In this document: one piece after another, positions 32,779 to 41,818 of the stretch | Layout of the letters: each line of letters opens with the position of its first letter | Position numbering within the stretch: position 1 is the stretch's first letter | NCBI GenBank assembly: GCA_944389515.1 | Contig: CALXMQ010000005.1 | Span: 1 to 64,000, forward strand | Length of the DNA: 64,000 bases | Reading direction: 5' to 3' | Origin: an uncultured Alphaproteobacteria bacterium | GTDB taxonomy: Bacteria > Pseudomonadota > Alphaproteobacteria > Rs-D84 | The notes under the pieces: model-generated | Database searches by the model: none | What the model was told of the DNA's origin: nothing | The model's input: the letters and a program-made list of their open reading frames with translations, nothing else | Position numbers and translations under genes: made by a program

Positions 32779-33287
32779 TAAAAAAATGCGATCATCCGGG
32801 ATGCACCAAAGCCGGCACATGTCGCGCGCCCAAAACACGCGATTTGCGTGAATATTGGTGGTTTTGTCGTGAACACGCAGCAGAATATAATAAAAATTGG
32901 AACTATTACGCCGGTATGACACCCGATGAAATAGAAGAAGATTGGGAACGTCAAACATTTGGCGCCCCATTAAAAGATAAAAAGCAAGCCGACCAAGATA
33001 ATGCAGATTATATAAAATTCTTGAACGATTTTATCACCGGACGCGCAACATTTGATAAAGTCCCACCACGCACGTCAAAAACAATTCCTGGGCGCGTTAC
33101 ATCTGCATTGGCTGTTCTAAATTTACCAATAACCGCAACATGGCGTGAAATATCTGCACGATACCGCGCATTGGCAAAGCGTCACCATCCCGACACTGCC
33201 ACTGGTGATAAAGATGCGGCCGCAAAACAATTTACCAAAATCACAGATGCATATAATGTATTAAAAACGCATTTTGGAAAAAAATAA
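32775..33287 (+). CDS. J-domain protein of alphaproteobacterial type
   Basis: A 170-aa co-chaperone-like protein. The N-terminus carries a Cys/His cluster (CDHPGCTKAGTC) and the block REYWWFCREHAAEYNKNWNYYAG typical of short alphaproteobacterial J proteins. The C-terminal J domain (about residues 110-168) contains the essential HPD in KRHHPDT, so it can stimulate a DnaK ATPase. It has no Gly/Phe or substrate-binding domain of classic DnaJ. It overlaps xerD by 4 bp and is followed by the 106-nt hairpin. Confidence 0.85.
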   Translation: MIKKCDHPGCTKAGTCRAPKTRDLREYWWFCREHAAEYNKNWNYYAGMTPDEIEEDWERQTFGAPLKDKKQADQDNADYIKFLNDFITGRATFDKVPPRTSKTIPGRVTSALAVLNLPITATWREISARYRALAKRHHPDTATGDKDAAAKQFTKITDAYNVLKTHFGKK

Positions 33288-33294
33288 AATCAAA

Positions 33295-33400
33295 AAATCA
33301 ATTATAACCGCGCAGATGCAAAGCGGTTGACGACGGGAACGTACAAAACGTTACGAGAGCATTAGTCAACCGCCAGCAGATGCGTGATTATAATTGATTT
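33295..33400. ncRNA. 106-nt imperfect hairpin between J-domain gene and trxB
   Basis: Two arms pair almost along their whole length: AAATCAATTATAA (33295-33307) with TTATAATTGATTT (33388-33400); C-G, G-U and C-G; GCAGATGC (33312-33319) with GCAGATGC (33376-33383), giving 3 bp, a tandem G-A/A-G mismatch and 3 bp; an AAA/CA internal loop; GCGGTTGAC (33323-33331) with GTCAACCGC (33365-33373). The 33-nt apical region holds a further AACGT/ACGTT stem. The right arm includes the last codons of trxB. It may be a shared 3' structure for the two convergent mRNAs or a processed RNA. No T tract is present. Confidence 0.55.
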
Positions 33401-34293
33401 AGGTACGCAATGGCGTCCATGGCGGCACTGCACCCTGTCCCCACAGCCGTTGCAATCTGCATTTTTAATTCAGATTGAACATCGCCTGCGACAAACATAC
33501 CTGTGGGTAATTCTGACGGAATTAAACGCCCCATATTATCACGCGGAATATCTTCGGTTAAATAATCGGTGTTGGCTTCGTGTCCAATGGCAACAAACAA
33601 ACCATCACAAATAATTTCTTGGTCATCGGTTGTGGTCAGAACCAAACGTTCGTCATCACGTTTGGCAACTTTTTTCAAATCTGTATTGAACAGACATTCT
33701 ATATTTTCGCGTTCTGACACACGGTTGCGCAAAACATCTTCGGCACGTGTAAATGCAGATTTGCGGTATACAATTTTTACATTTTTTGCCACATCTGCTA
33801 AATACAGCGCATCATTTAATGCAGAATTTCCGCCCCCCATTACAACAACATCTTTGCCATAATAGAAAAATCCATCACATGTCGCGCAATAAGATACGCC
33901 TTTGCCGAACAATTCGCGCGCACCTTCGATTTCCAGTTTACGTGGCGATGCCCCTGTTGCAATTATAACTGTTTTAGCAACATACCTGTTACCGTCATCA
34001 CACAAAATATTAAATCCAGTTTCGGCATCACCTGCGATATTTTTTGCAGAAATAAATTTAATTTCCGCCCCAAATGTTTCAGCCTGTTTTTTCATAAATT
34101 CAGATAATTCTAAACCACTGCCGGCCCAACCAGGATAATTTTCCAAAACCGCAATCCCAGCAGTCTGGCCCCCCAGTGTTTCGCCGCCTAAAACCAATGT
34201 TTTTTTACCTGCACGTCCGCAATACAATGCCGCGGTCAACCCTGCTGGCCCGGATCCCAAAATAATTACGTCATGCATAACAATTTCGTTCAT
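33388..34293 (-). CDS. trxB: Thioredoxin reductase
   Basis: TrxB (301 aa), the NADPH-dependent flavoenzyme that reduces thioredoxin (trxA at 430). The FAD-binding GSGPAGLTAALYCGRAG is at the N-terminus, the redox CxxC is CATC in SYCATCDGFFY, the NADPH site is VVMGGGNSALNDALYL, and the second FAD motif GMFVAGDV is near the end. Length is normal. A GGAG site precedes the ATG. The 3' end forms one arm of a long hairpin. Confidence 0.95.
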   Translation of the reverse strand: MNEIVMHDVIILGSGPAGLTAALYCGRAGKKTLVLGGETLGGQTAGIAVLENYPGWAGSGLELSEFMKKQAETFGAEIKFISAKNIAGDAETGFNILCDDGNRYVAKTVIIATGASPRKLEIEGARELFGKGVSYCATCDGFFYYGKDVVVMGGGNSALNDALYLADVAKNVKIVYRKSAFTRAEDVLRNRVSERENIECLFNTDLKKVAKRDDERLVLTTTDDQEIICDGLFVAIGHEANTDYLTEDIPRDNMGRLIPSELPTGMFVAGDVQSELKMQIATAVGTGCSAAMDAIAYLNQL

Positions 34294-34307
34294 AATAAAA
34301 ACTCCAT

Positions 34308-34421
34308 CTATCTGTATATGGCACCCAGATTATCATATTCATCGTAACTGCGCAAATAAATTAAAACACGCATAAAATCAGTTGATTTTTTTACATCTGC
34401 GCAATAATATTTATATATCAT
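34308..34421 (-). CDS. Possible 37-aa ORF upstream of trxB
   Basis: Read by hand: ATG at 34419-34421, TAG at 34308-34310. The peptide is polar with Tyr/Asp/Arg (MIYKYYCADVKKS at its start), not hydrophobic. There is no good ribosome site. It ends 15 bp before trxB on the same strand, in the otherwise empty trxB-serS interval. It could be a small protein or a chance ORF. Confidence 0.3.
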   Translation of the reverse strand: MIYKYYCADVKKSTDFMRVLIYLRSYDEYDNLGAIYR

Positions 34422-34542
34422 GAAATTTATATTTTTATCTTTTTACAATGTTTCATCCCCGTTTGGGGTGCGGATTTAATTATACATATATATTATAAAC
34501 AATTTTATATAAACATCTAAAATATTGACCAAGGATAAAATT

Positions 34543-35823
34543 ATGCTAGATATCAGATTTATTCGTGAAAACCCAGACATTGTAAAAAACGCATGTCGTG
34601 TCAAAGGCTTTGACGACCATGTTGATGAAATATTGACACTGGACGCACGTGTACGTGAATTAAAAACCGTTACCCAAAACATGACGGCTGAAAAAAACAA
34701 AATCACACGTGAAATCCCCACCGCCACAGATAAAGCACCATTGATTGCAAAATCAAAACAAATTGGTGCAGAAATTGCGGCAGATTTGGCCGAATTGGCC
34801 GACAAAGAATCAATATTAAATGATTTGATGCATCGCGTACCACAAATTCCAGACGCATCTGCACCAATCGGACCAGATGATTCGTATAATACCGAAGTTC
34901 GCCGCCACGGCACCCCACGTGAATTTGACTTTACACCACGTGCACAATGGGATTTACTGGATTTGAACGGATGGTGGGCGCCTGAAAAGATAGCACAAAT
35001 ATGCGGCACACGTACATATTGTTTAATTGGCGAAGCGGCTGAATTGCAACTGGCGATTGAAACATATGTTATTCAAAAATTGATATCCAAAGGATTCACA
35101 TTTATTGAATGCCCATCTATTACAAAGCCACAAACAATATTTGACGCCGGACATTTTATGGGTGCTGATTTATCTGTTATGAATAACGACGTGTTTATGT
35201 TGACTGGCACAGACAGATGTCTGGCCGGTACGGCGGAAATTGTTTTGAATTCATTACACAGTGGCGAAATATTATCTGAAAACGAATTGCCAATCAAATA
35301 CGCTGGTTTTTCACCATGTTTCCGCAAAGAAGCCGGTGCCGCCGGTCGTGATACACGTGGATTGGCACGTTTTCATCAATTTAACAAGGTTGAACAATAT
35401 ATATTCTGTACCCCGGAACAAAGTGACGAAATGCACGAACTGTTATTAAATAACCTGTGCGAAGTTATGGAAGATTTTGAATTACCGTATCGGGTAATTG
35501 CAAATTCAACCGGCGATATGGGATTTAATAAAGTAAAAATGAACGATGTCGAAGCATGGGTGCCATCAGAAAATGCATACAAAGAAGTTGGCAGTTGTTC
35601 GTCCATCGGCACTTTCCAGGCACGCCGCACAAACACACGTTATCGTGAAAACGGTACAAACGATGTTAAATTCTGTGCAACATTAAATAACACTGGCATT
35701 GCGGTTCCGCGTGCATTGGTACCATTTTTAGAAAATAACCAAAACGCCGACGGCAGTGTAAATATCCCAACAAAATTGCAACCACTGATGGGTGGGCGCA
35801 CAAAAATTGGTGGCAAACATTAA
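34543..35823 (+). CDS. serS: Seryl-tRNA synthetase
   Basis: SerRS (426 aa) charges tRNA-Ser and tRNA-Sec. The N-terminal coiled coil that grips the long variable arm spans about residues 25-105. Class II motif 2 is FRKEAGAAGRDTRGLARFHQF and motif 3 is IAVPRALVPFLENNQ. The start at 34543 has an AAGGA site and matches the family start MLDIRFIRENPD; the in-frame TTG upstream adds six unlikely residues. It is followed by a strong terminator. Confidence 0.95.
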   Translation: MLDIRFIRENPDIVKNACRVKGFDDHVDEILTLDARVRELKTVTQNMTAEKNKITREIPTATDKAPLIAKSKQIGAEIAADLAELADKESILNDLMHRVPQIPDASAPIGPDDSYNTEVRRHGTPREFDFTPRAQWDLLDLNGWWAPEKIAQICGTRTYCLIGEAAELQLAIETYVIQKLISKGFTFIECPSITKPQTIFDAGHFMGADLSVMNNDVFMLTGTDRCLAGTAEIVLNSLHSGEILSENELPIKYAGFSPCFRKEAGAAGRDTRGLARFHQFNKVEQYIFCTPEQSDEMHELLLNNLCEVMEDFELPYRVIANSTGDMGFNKVKMNDVEAWVPSENAYKEVGSCSSIGTFQARRTNTRYRENGTNDVKFCATLNNTGIAVPRALVPFLENNQNADGSVNIPTKLQPLMGGRTKIGGKH

Positions 35824-35826
35824 AAG

Positions 35827-35850
35827 AACCGGCAAATTGCCGGTTTTTTA
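35827..35850 (+). terminator. Rho-independent terminator of serS
   Basis: AACCGGCAA pairs with TTGCCGGTT (35827-35845), followed by six T, starting 3 bp after the serS stop codon. Confidence 0.9.
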
Positions 35851-35870
35851 TTATTTTTGATTTAATATAT

Positions 35871-36479
35871 TTAACGTCTATGTGACGATTTGCTGTGAAT
35901 CAATTCAGCCAATTTGTTTTTTGCCCCAATCACAGGACGCACAATCGGCGCGGCACAATTCATTTCCGCCCGTTTTACCAAACGGGCCGATTTTTCAATA
36001 ATCATATCTTGGTATTTTTCAATCATCAAACCATATGTCATCGGATATTTATAAAAAGATGGATTGGTGCGATTGTATTCCCATTGCTGTACAGAATCAC
36101 AAAAATCATAAAAATCTTGTTCTAAATTTGGGTTTCCTGCAAATGCATCTTTGGCCTTGGCACATACGATGCCCTTGGGATCTGATACAATATAAAATGC
36201 ATCAGCCTTGTGCAACAATCCTTTGGATTGGGCATATTCTGCGGCACGTGCATGCCACGCATTTTCTGTTTCAGCACGCGCAAAATACATCGCAGGCGTT
36301 TTAGCAATATTTTTTATATACGCAATGGCAAATACGGCGTTCAGACGTTCATCACCTGTTATTTTATTTTGTTTTGACAAACGTTTCATATTCGCATGCG
36401 CCAAATTACTAAACGCATTAAACCCAGCGCGAATCGCATCATATACAACATTGGACATAACAATATTTGCTGTTTGCAT
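35871..36479 (-). CDS. Hypothetical protein with strong own promoter
   Basis: Not recognised. This 202-aa soluble protein is mostly helical, Ala/Lys/Asn-rich, with no signal peptide or membrane helix. Local blocks include YIKNIAKTPAMYFARAETENAWHARAAEYAQ and DFYDFCDSVQQWEYNR. It is monocistronic: a terminator precedes its promoter, and its promoter has perfect consensus hexamers. That isolation and promoter strength suggest a regulated or highly expressed accessory protein. Confidence 0.6.
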   Translation of the reverse strand: MQTANIVMSNVVYDAIRAGFNAFSNLAHANMKRLSKQNKITGDERLNAVFAIAYIKNIAKTPAMYFARAETENAWHARAAEYAQSKGLLHKADAFYIVSDPKGIVCAKAKDAFAGNPNLEQDFYDFCDSVQQWEYNRTNPSFYKYPMTYGLMIEKYQDMIIEKSARLVKRAEMNCAAPIVRPVIGAKNKLAELIHSKSSHRR

Positions 36480-36510
36480 TTTATCCCTCTGTATTTTTCT
36501 TCACACACAT

Positions 36511-36538
36511 ATTATAGACAAACTATAAAAATTGTCAA
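36511..36538 (-). promoter_or_regulatory. Consensus promoter with overlapping inverted repeat
   Basis: On the minus strand TTGACA (36533-36538) and TATAAT (36511-36516) are both perfect and 16 bp apart. An inverted repeat TATAG-N5-CTATA overlaps the -10 box and spacer and could be an operator. Confidence 0.7.
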
Positions 36539-36548
36539 CTAGTTACAT

Positions 36549-36580
36549 AAAAAATATTCCCACATAACTTTGTGGGAATA
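36549..36580 (-). terminator. Rho-independent terminator of the 137-aa orphan gene
   Basis: TATTCCCACA (36555-36564) pairs with TGTGGGAATA (36571-36580), and a T-rich tract follows on the minus strand. Confidence 0.85.
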
Positions 36581-36605
36581 TCTAAAATACATAATCACGC
36601 TAAAA

Positions 36606-37019
36606 TTATCTGGTACGAACAAATAACATACGTGGATTTTTCAATATTGTGGCAAATTTGCTGACTTTATTACCAGATACCACCGTATTCCAGCGCACTA
36701 ATTTTTTATTTAATATTTCATTTTTATTTGGCAAATCAGAATTATAAAACATATGTACCGCATTTAATACTTCTATAAATTCAGGATACACATCTGTTTT
36801 ACCATGCATAAAGCCAGTTTTTGTCGGATTCAAATTTAACCGCCAGCGTGTTTGAAAATTTGTCATTAAATGTGGCACTTTGGCAATTTTGCGTACACGT
36901 TCAATATTGCCATTGATTTCCGCAGATTGTTTTTCATCGTTGCCAGATTTGGCATTATTATTCAGTATTGCAATCACAGAATCAAAAAATTCTGATATTT
37001 TTTGCTCATAATCAATCAT
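36606..37019 (-). CDS. Hypothetical orphan protein
   Basis: Not recognised. With the start at 37019 the product is 137 aa, preceded by GAAGGAGTTATATATT, a good ribosome site; an earlier in-frame codon would add a Phe-rich stretch with no ribosome site. The N-terminal third is an acidic helix (KISEFFDSVIAIL), and the C-terminal two thirds is basic with many Asn/Lys/Arg (WNTVVSGNKVSKF, NPRMLFVRTR). It has its own promoter and terminator, like the neighbouring 202-aa orphan. Confidence 0.55.
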   Translation of the reverse strand: MIDYEQKISEFFDSVIAILNNNAKSGNDEKQSAEINGNIERVRKIAKVPHLMTNFQTRWRLNLNPTKTGFMHGKTDVYPEFIEVLNAVHMFYNSDLPNKNEILNKKLVRWNTVVSGNKVSKFATILKNPRMLFVRTR

Positions 37020-37057
37020 AATATATAACTCCTTCAATTTTTTGTGTGCAACATAAA

Positions 37058-37085
37058 AAAATAACACAAAAAGACAAAACGTCAA
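37058..37085 (-). promoter_or_regulatory. Promoter of the 137-aa orphan gene
   Basis: On the minus strand TTGACG (37080-37085) and TATTTT (37058-37063) are 16 bp apart. It stands back to back with the typA promoter. Confidence 0.5.
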
Positions 37086-37102
37086 TATTTTTTAACATAT
37101 AT

Positions 37103-37131
37103 TTGTTGAAAATGGCAAATTATAGTATAAT
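37103..37131 (+). promoter_or_regulatory. Sigma70-like promoter of typA
   Basis: TTGTTG (37103-37108) and TATAAT (37126-37131) are 17 bp apart. The leader to the start codon is about 37 nt. Confidence 0.65.
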
Positions 37132-37174
37132 CTATTGGTTACGAAAAATTTAAGCACTGCTAAGGCATACAATT

Positions 37175-39013
37175 ATGGTTATGAAAATAAGAAACATTGC
37201 AATTATCGCACACGTCGACCACGGAAAAACAACATTGGTTGACAACATGTTAAAACAATCTGGTACTTTTCGTGCAAATGAAAAGGTTGCCGAACGCGTC
37301 ATGGACAGTGGCGATATAGAACGCGAACGTGGCATTACAATTTCTGCCAAACCAACATCTATTCAATGGAACGATTACAAGATAAATATCGTAGACACCC
37401 CAGGTCACGCAGATTTTGGTGGCGAAGTAGAACGTATTTTATCCATGGTTGATGGTGTTGTTTTGTTGGTTGACGCCGCCGAAGGTCCACTGCCCCAAAC
37501 AAAATTTGTGTTATCCAAGGCATTAAAACTGGGGCTGCGCCCGATTGTTTGCATAAACAAGGTTGATCGTGCTGATGCGCGCCCAGACGAAGTATTGACC
37601 GAAACATTTGATTTATTTGATAAATTGGGGGCGACCGATTCGCAACTGGATTTCCCATACCTGTATGCATGCGGTCGTGATGGATGGGCCGTGCGTGATT
37701 TGAACGATGCACACCAAGATTTAACCCCACTGTTTCAACTGATTATTGACCATGTACCGGCACCTGATTGTAATGGCACCCGTTGCCAGATTGATGCGCC
37801 ATTTTCTATGTTGGCCACAACATTAGAAGCGGACCCATACGTTGGTCGAATACTGACGGGCAAAATCGAATCGGGCACCGTACGTGTTGGCCAAACTGTC
37901 AAGGCGATAAACATGAACGGTGAATTGGTTGAAAATGCAAAAATTACAAAAATTATCGAACATCGCGGCATTGAAAAAGTATCTTTGGAATCTGCATCGG
38001 CCGGCGATATTGTTGTTGTTGCTGGTTTTTCACGTGCAACTGTTGCTGATACATTATGCGCCCCCGAAGTAACAGAACCAATTCCTGCGATGCCGATTGA
38101 CCCACCGACATTGACCATGACATTTTTTGTGAACACGTCGCCATTGGCTGGGAAATCTGGTAAAAAATTGACATCGCGTATGATTGGCGAACGACTGTTC
38201 AAAGAAGCAGAAACAAACATTGCCCTGCGCGTCACGCAAAGTGCGAACAAAGAATCATTTGAAGTATCTGGTCGCGGTGAATTGCAACTGGGGATTTTGA
38301 TTGAAACAATGCGCCGCGAAGGCTTTGAACTTAGTGTATCGCGCCCACGCGTTGTAATGCAAGATGGCGAAAACGGTGAAAAACTGGAACCAATCGAAGA
38401 AGTTGTTATCGATGTTGATGATGAATTTTCTGGCGTTGTTATCGAAAAAATGACAAAACGCAAGGCAACAATCACAGAAATGAAATCATCTGGCAATGGT
38501 AAAACACGCATTGTGTTTTCTGCACCATCACGCGGACTGATTGGATATTTATCAGAATTTCGCACTGACACGCGCGGCACCGGTGTAATGAATCGTGTAT
38601 TTTCTGGATATGAACCATATCGTGGCCCTATTTCACAATATCGCCCAGGTGTTTTGGTATCAATGGAAAACGGAATTACAACGACATATGCCCTGCATAA
38701 TTTAGAACCACGCGGCGTATTATTTGTTGGTCCCCAGACCGAGGTTTATTCTGGTATGATTATCGGTGAACACAGCAAAGAAAATGATTTAGAGGTAAAT
38801 CCAGTACGTGGCAAAGAACTGACCAATGTGCGTTCTGTCACTGCGGACGAAAAATTATTCTTGGCGCCGCCACGTAAAATATCATTAGAAGAAGCACTGT
38901 CATACATCCAAGATGACGAGTTGGTCGAAGTAACCCCTGCAACAATTCGTCTGCGCAAAAAAGAATTGGACAGTAACATCAGAAAGAAAACACGTAAAAA
39001 CGTTGAAGCATAA
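37175..39013 (+). CDS. typA: Ribosome-associated GTPase TypA/BipA
   Basis: TypA/BipA (612 aa), an EF-G-like GTPase that binds ribosomes under stress and helps 50S assembly at low temperature. G1 is AHVDHGKTTL, G2 ERERGITI, G3 DTPGHADFGG, G4 NKVDRADARP. The EF-G-like domains and the specific C-terminal domain (TRGTGVMNRVFSGYEPYRG, YALHNLEPRGVLFVGP) are complete. Translation may start two codons later (MKIRNIA). The 3' end overlaps the RgpF-like gene by 11 bp. Confidence 0.96.
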   Translation: MVMKIRNIAIIAHVDHGKTTLVDNMLKQSGTFRANEKVAERVMDSGDIERERGITISAKPTSIQWNDYKINIVDTPGHADFGGEVERILSMVDGVVLLVDAAEGPLPQTKFVLSKALKLGLRPIVCINKVDRADARPDEVLTETFDLFDKLGATDSQLDFPYLYACGRDGWAVRDLNDAHQDLTPLFQLIIDHVPAPDCNGTRCQIDAPFSMLATTLEADPYVGRILTGKIESGTVRVGQTVKAINMNGELVENAKITKIIEHRGIEKVSLESASAGDIVVVAGFSRATVADTLCAPEVTEPIPAMPIDPPTLTMTFFVNTSPLAGKSGKKLTSRMIGERLFKEAETNIALRVTQSANKESFEVSGRGELQLGILIETMRREGFELSVSRPRVVMQDGENGEKLEPIEEVVIDVDDEFSGVVIEKMTKRKATITEMKSSGNGKTRIVFSAPSRGLIGYLSEFRTDTRGTGVMNRVFSGYEPYRGPISQYRPGVLVSMENGITTTYALHNLEPRGVLFVGPQTEVYSGMIIGEHSKENDLEVNPVRGKELTNVRSVTADEKLFLAPPRKISLEEALSYIQDDELVEVTPATIRLRKKELDSNIRKKTRKNVEA

Positions 39014-39851
39014 ACGTCTGTTTTTAATCGCCGGATATAATTCGCATAACAAAATTGATGCGGCTTTGGTTTTCATGCTGCAACAATTATCTGAATCCGG
39101 CGATATTATTTTTGTTATGGATAATGATACAGATAAAACAGAACTAGAAAAAATTTCACCGTATGTTTTATATGCTGATGCGCATCGTCATAACGAATAT
39201 GATTTTGGTTCATATAAACGTGCATACATGTATGCACGCAACGCGTGCATGTTGGAACATTATGAATTTGTGTATTTAATAAATGATTCTGTATATGGGC
39301 CATTGTATCCGATTGAAAAATATTTTGAACAAATGGAATCGTTTAATACACCTGCATTTGGATTGGTAAAAAATCCGCATAATTCACATCCGCATATTCA
39401 ATCATGGTTTATTGGCATGCGCCCATCTGTATTTTTATCTGATTGGTTTAATGAATTTATAACATCAATAAAACACCAACCAGACAAAGGCGCCATCACA
39501 TATATGTATGAACAAGGATTTACACGTCTACTAAACCGCCAACATATAAATTGGCAATGCATGTTTTCTGCATCTGGGCGCAGTATTTATAACAATGTAA
39601 AAAAATTATATAAATCTGGATTACCATTTTTGAAAAAGGTGGCCTTTACCCGACACAATGGTCGATTGGGGCGACAAATATTATATATACTAAATCATAT
39701 CAATGCTGACGCACGTAATTCTATTCTGGCGTCCGCATCTGATTTATATGGCGACCAATATATCAACTGGCTTTTAACAAAAAATCCAGTTAAAATAATA
39801 TTCAGAAATATAAAATATTTTCTTCAAAAAATATGCAAGCAAAAACAATGA
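39003..39851 (+). CDS. Rhamnan synthesis F (RgpF)-like protein
   Basis: A 282-aa protein matching the RgpF pattern: LFLIAGYNSHNKID at the start, the block NEYDFGSYKRAYMYARNA, then LINDSVYGPLYPIE, where the NDS.YGP motif is characteristic. RgpF-type proteins take part in rhamnose-containing or other surface polysaccharide synthesis. There are no membrane segments, and the C-terminus is basic. It overlaps typA by 11 bp and the next glycosyltransferase by 19 bp, so expression depends on typA transcription. Confidence 0.8.
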   Translation: MKHKRLFLIAGYNSHNKIDAALVFMLQQLSESGDIIFVMDNDTDKTELEKISPYVLYADAHRHNEYDFGSYKRAYMYARNACMLEHYEFVYLINDSVYGPLYPIEKYFEQMESFNTPAFGLVKNPHNSHPHIQSWFIGMRPSVFLSDWFNEFITSIKHQPDKGAITYMYEQGFTRLLNRQHINWQCMFSASGRSIYNNVKKLYKSGLPFLKKVAFTRHNGRLGRQILYILNHINADARNSILASASDLYGDQYINWLLTKNPVKIIFRNIKYFLQKICKQKQ

Positions 39852-40687
39852 AACCAAAATTGAAAAAAATTGCTGCCATTACAATGGCACGAAATGATGA
39901 ATTTTTCTTGCGCCGTTGGATAAAATATTACGGTGACGAAATTGGTTCAGAAAATCTGTACATATACCTGGATGGCACAGACCAAGTTATCCCAAAAAAC
40001 GCAGGTGCCGCAAACATAAAAAAATTACATCATCGCGATATGCCACGCGCAGTGGGCGACAAATACAGAATCGGATTGATGAACGATTTGGCACGCGAAT
40101 TACTGAAAACATATGACATTGTGATTGGTTGTGACTGTGATGAATTTTTAATTGTTGACCCAAAAACAAATAAATCATTGGCTGAATATTTATCTGAAAT
40201 CAAGATAAAAAATACAGTATCTGGCTTGGGGCTGGATGTCGGACAAAATATGAAAACCGAATCAGTCTTAGACATGCGGGCACCAATTTTATCACAACGC
40301 CAATATGCATTACTGTCCACCCGTTATACAAAACCAGTTGTAAAAAACACCCCCCTGGATTGGGGCAGCGGATTCCACAGCATATCCGGTCACAATTTTC
40401 ATATTGATAAAAATTTATACCTGTTGCATTTTGGCGCAGTTGACATGCAAATGCTGGAACACAAGGCTGCATCACGTGGCGCCGATTGGTTGGCACACCT
40501 GCGCAGACGTGGCAACGGCACGATTGATGCGGTAACAAAACATCGCGCACATGGGGAACGATGGATGAAATACGCCCGTATCATGCAAACATTTGCACGC
40601 CCAATATACGCATTGGATAAACCTGGGATGTTTGGATTAAAACGTGTTGTAAAAATTCCCACACGTTTCAAAAAATCAAACGTGTGA
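39833..40687 (+). CDS. Glycosyltransferase family 2/92-like
   Basis: A 284-aa cytoplasmic glycosyltransferase of the Glyco_tranf_2_4 (DUF23-like) type. It starts with IAAITMARNDEFFLRRWIKYY, the family opening, and has a DCDEFL motif in VIGCDCDEFLIVD as the metal/nucleotide-sugar site. GFHSISGHNF and LLHFGAVDMQMLEHK follow. It probably decorates a surface glycan. It overlaps the RgpF-like gene by 19 bp and converges with the GT4 gene with a 12-bp overlap. The start may be the second Met. Confidence 0.78.
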   Translation: MQAKTMKPKLKKIAAITMARNDEFFLRRWIKYYGDEIGSENLYIYLDGTDQVIPKNAGAANIKKLHHRDMPRAVGDKYRIGLMNDLARELLKTYDIVIGCDCDEFLIVDPKTNKSLAEYLSEIKIKNTVSGLGLDVGQNMKTESVLDMRAPILSQRQYALLSTRYTKPVVKNTPLDWGSGFHSISGHNFHIDKNLYLLHFGAVDMQMLEHKAASRGADWLAHLRRRGNGTIDAVTKHRAHGERWMKYARIMQTFARPIYALDKPGMFGLKRVVKIPTRFKKSNV

Positions 40688-41818
40688 TTTTAACAATTCA
40701 ACAATTTGTTCAGAAATTAAATCCGCATCAAAACGATGTAATCCATTACGCGCAATTTTTTTCATCTTTTTTATATCGATATTGCCATTAAACACATCAG
40801 ACATACATTTGGCCAATTCATCAATATCCCCAGGCTTGAATAACAATCCACCTGCCCCATCATACAAAATTTCACGTGGCCCGTTTTTACAATCCGAAGA
40901 AATATTCAACGTTCCCACCGCCGCAGATTCTGTCAAAACGATTGCAAAACCTTCGCTGTAACTGGATAAAATATTTGCCATTGCGCCACGCATATATCCA
41001 AAAGGATTTGATAACGCGCCAGTAAACACAATATTTTTTGCGGCACTCAACGAATTTGCTAAATCTTCATACCGATTACGGAAACTGCCATCACCAACAA
41101 TAAACAATCGTACATCTGGTCTGTTGTTTTTATTCCAAAACACATCAAACGCACGCAGCAGCGTTGAAATATCTTTATCTGCATACAATCGTGACACACA
41201 TACAAAATATTTTCCACGCGGCCGCACCGCCACCGCGGATTGCGCAGTCACACGTTTCAAATCAATCGGATTATATACCCGAATAATTTTATCAGCATAT
41301 TTTGGATACAACCGCTTAAATTCATCAACGAATCCGTCCGTCAATGCAACCAACGTATTATAATCATCCATATACCGGATATAATTCCCAGATATAAAAC
41401 TGTTGATAGAAGAATGCCACCAAACAATTTTTGGCTGTGATATTTTTTTGAATTCTGAATGAAATTCAAAATTATAATAATCTACGAAAATATCTATATC
41501 ACCGGCACCACGCACCCGATTACATTTACGCAGCCACCACCGATATACGTCGCGACACGCATGCTGAATTATACGCAACAAAAAGAAATGCGACAAATCA
41601 GTTCCCAACCACCGCGATGGATATAATGCGAATACTTTTACCGCCGGATGTTCATCAAACCACTTTTTATATAACGGTTCTTTGATAACAGCATACGTTA
41701 TAACAAATATTTCAAATAAATTTGTTTTTAACAACGCATCCATTGTGCGAATCATCACAGATTCCACACCACCGATTCGCATATCACGAACACAAAATGC
41801 AATTTTAATTTTTTTCAT
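40676..41818 (-). CDS. Glycosyltransferase family 4
   Basis: A 380-aa GT-B fold glycosyltransferase. The N-terminus has IAFCVRDMRIGGVESVMIRT, the usual GGVE opening. The C-terminal domain has YFVCVSRLYADKDISTLLRAF and the donor-binding segment SSYSEGFAIVLTESAAVGT with the E-x7-E pattern. It retains a nucleotide-sugar, transferring it to a lipid-linked or LPS core acceptor; which sugar is unknown. It is the last gene of a three-gene minus-strand set, overlapping the GT2 gene by 14 bp. Confidence 0.88.
   Translation of the reverse strand: MKKIKIAFCVRDMRIGGVESVMIRTMDALLKTNLFEIFVITYAVIKEPLYKKWFDEHPAVKVFALYPSRWLGTDLSHFFLLRIIQHACRDVYRWWLRKCNRVRGAGDIDIFVDYYNFEFHSEFKKISQPKIVWWHSSINSFISGNYIRYMDDYNTLVALTDGFVDEFKRLYPKYADKIIRVYNPIDLKRVTAQSAVAVRPRGKYFVCVSRLYADKDISTLLRAFDVFWNKNNRPDVRLFIVGDGSFRNRYEDLANSLSAAKNIVFTGALSNPFGYMRGAMANILSSYSEGFAIVLTESAAVGTLNISSDCKNGPREILYDGAGGLLFKPGDIDELAKCMSDVFNGNIDIKKMKKIARNGLHRFDADLISEQIVELLKSHV

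Noticed and set aside
33288-33387. CRISPR-like or mobile-element interpretation of the trxB-side repeats
   Set aside because: There is only one inverted pair, with no regular spacers and no cas or transposase genes.
34440-34475. Terminator-like hairpin upstream of serS
   Set aside because: The CCCC/GGGG stem is short with a bulge and no T tract follows; no gene ends there.
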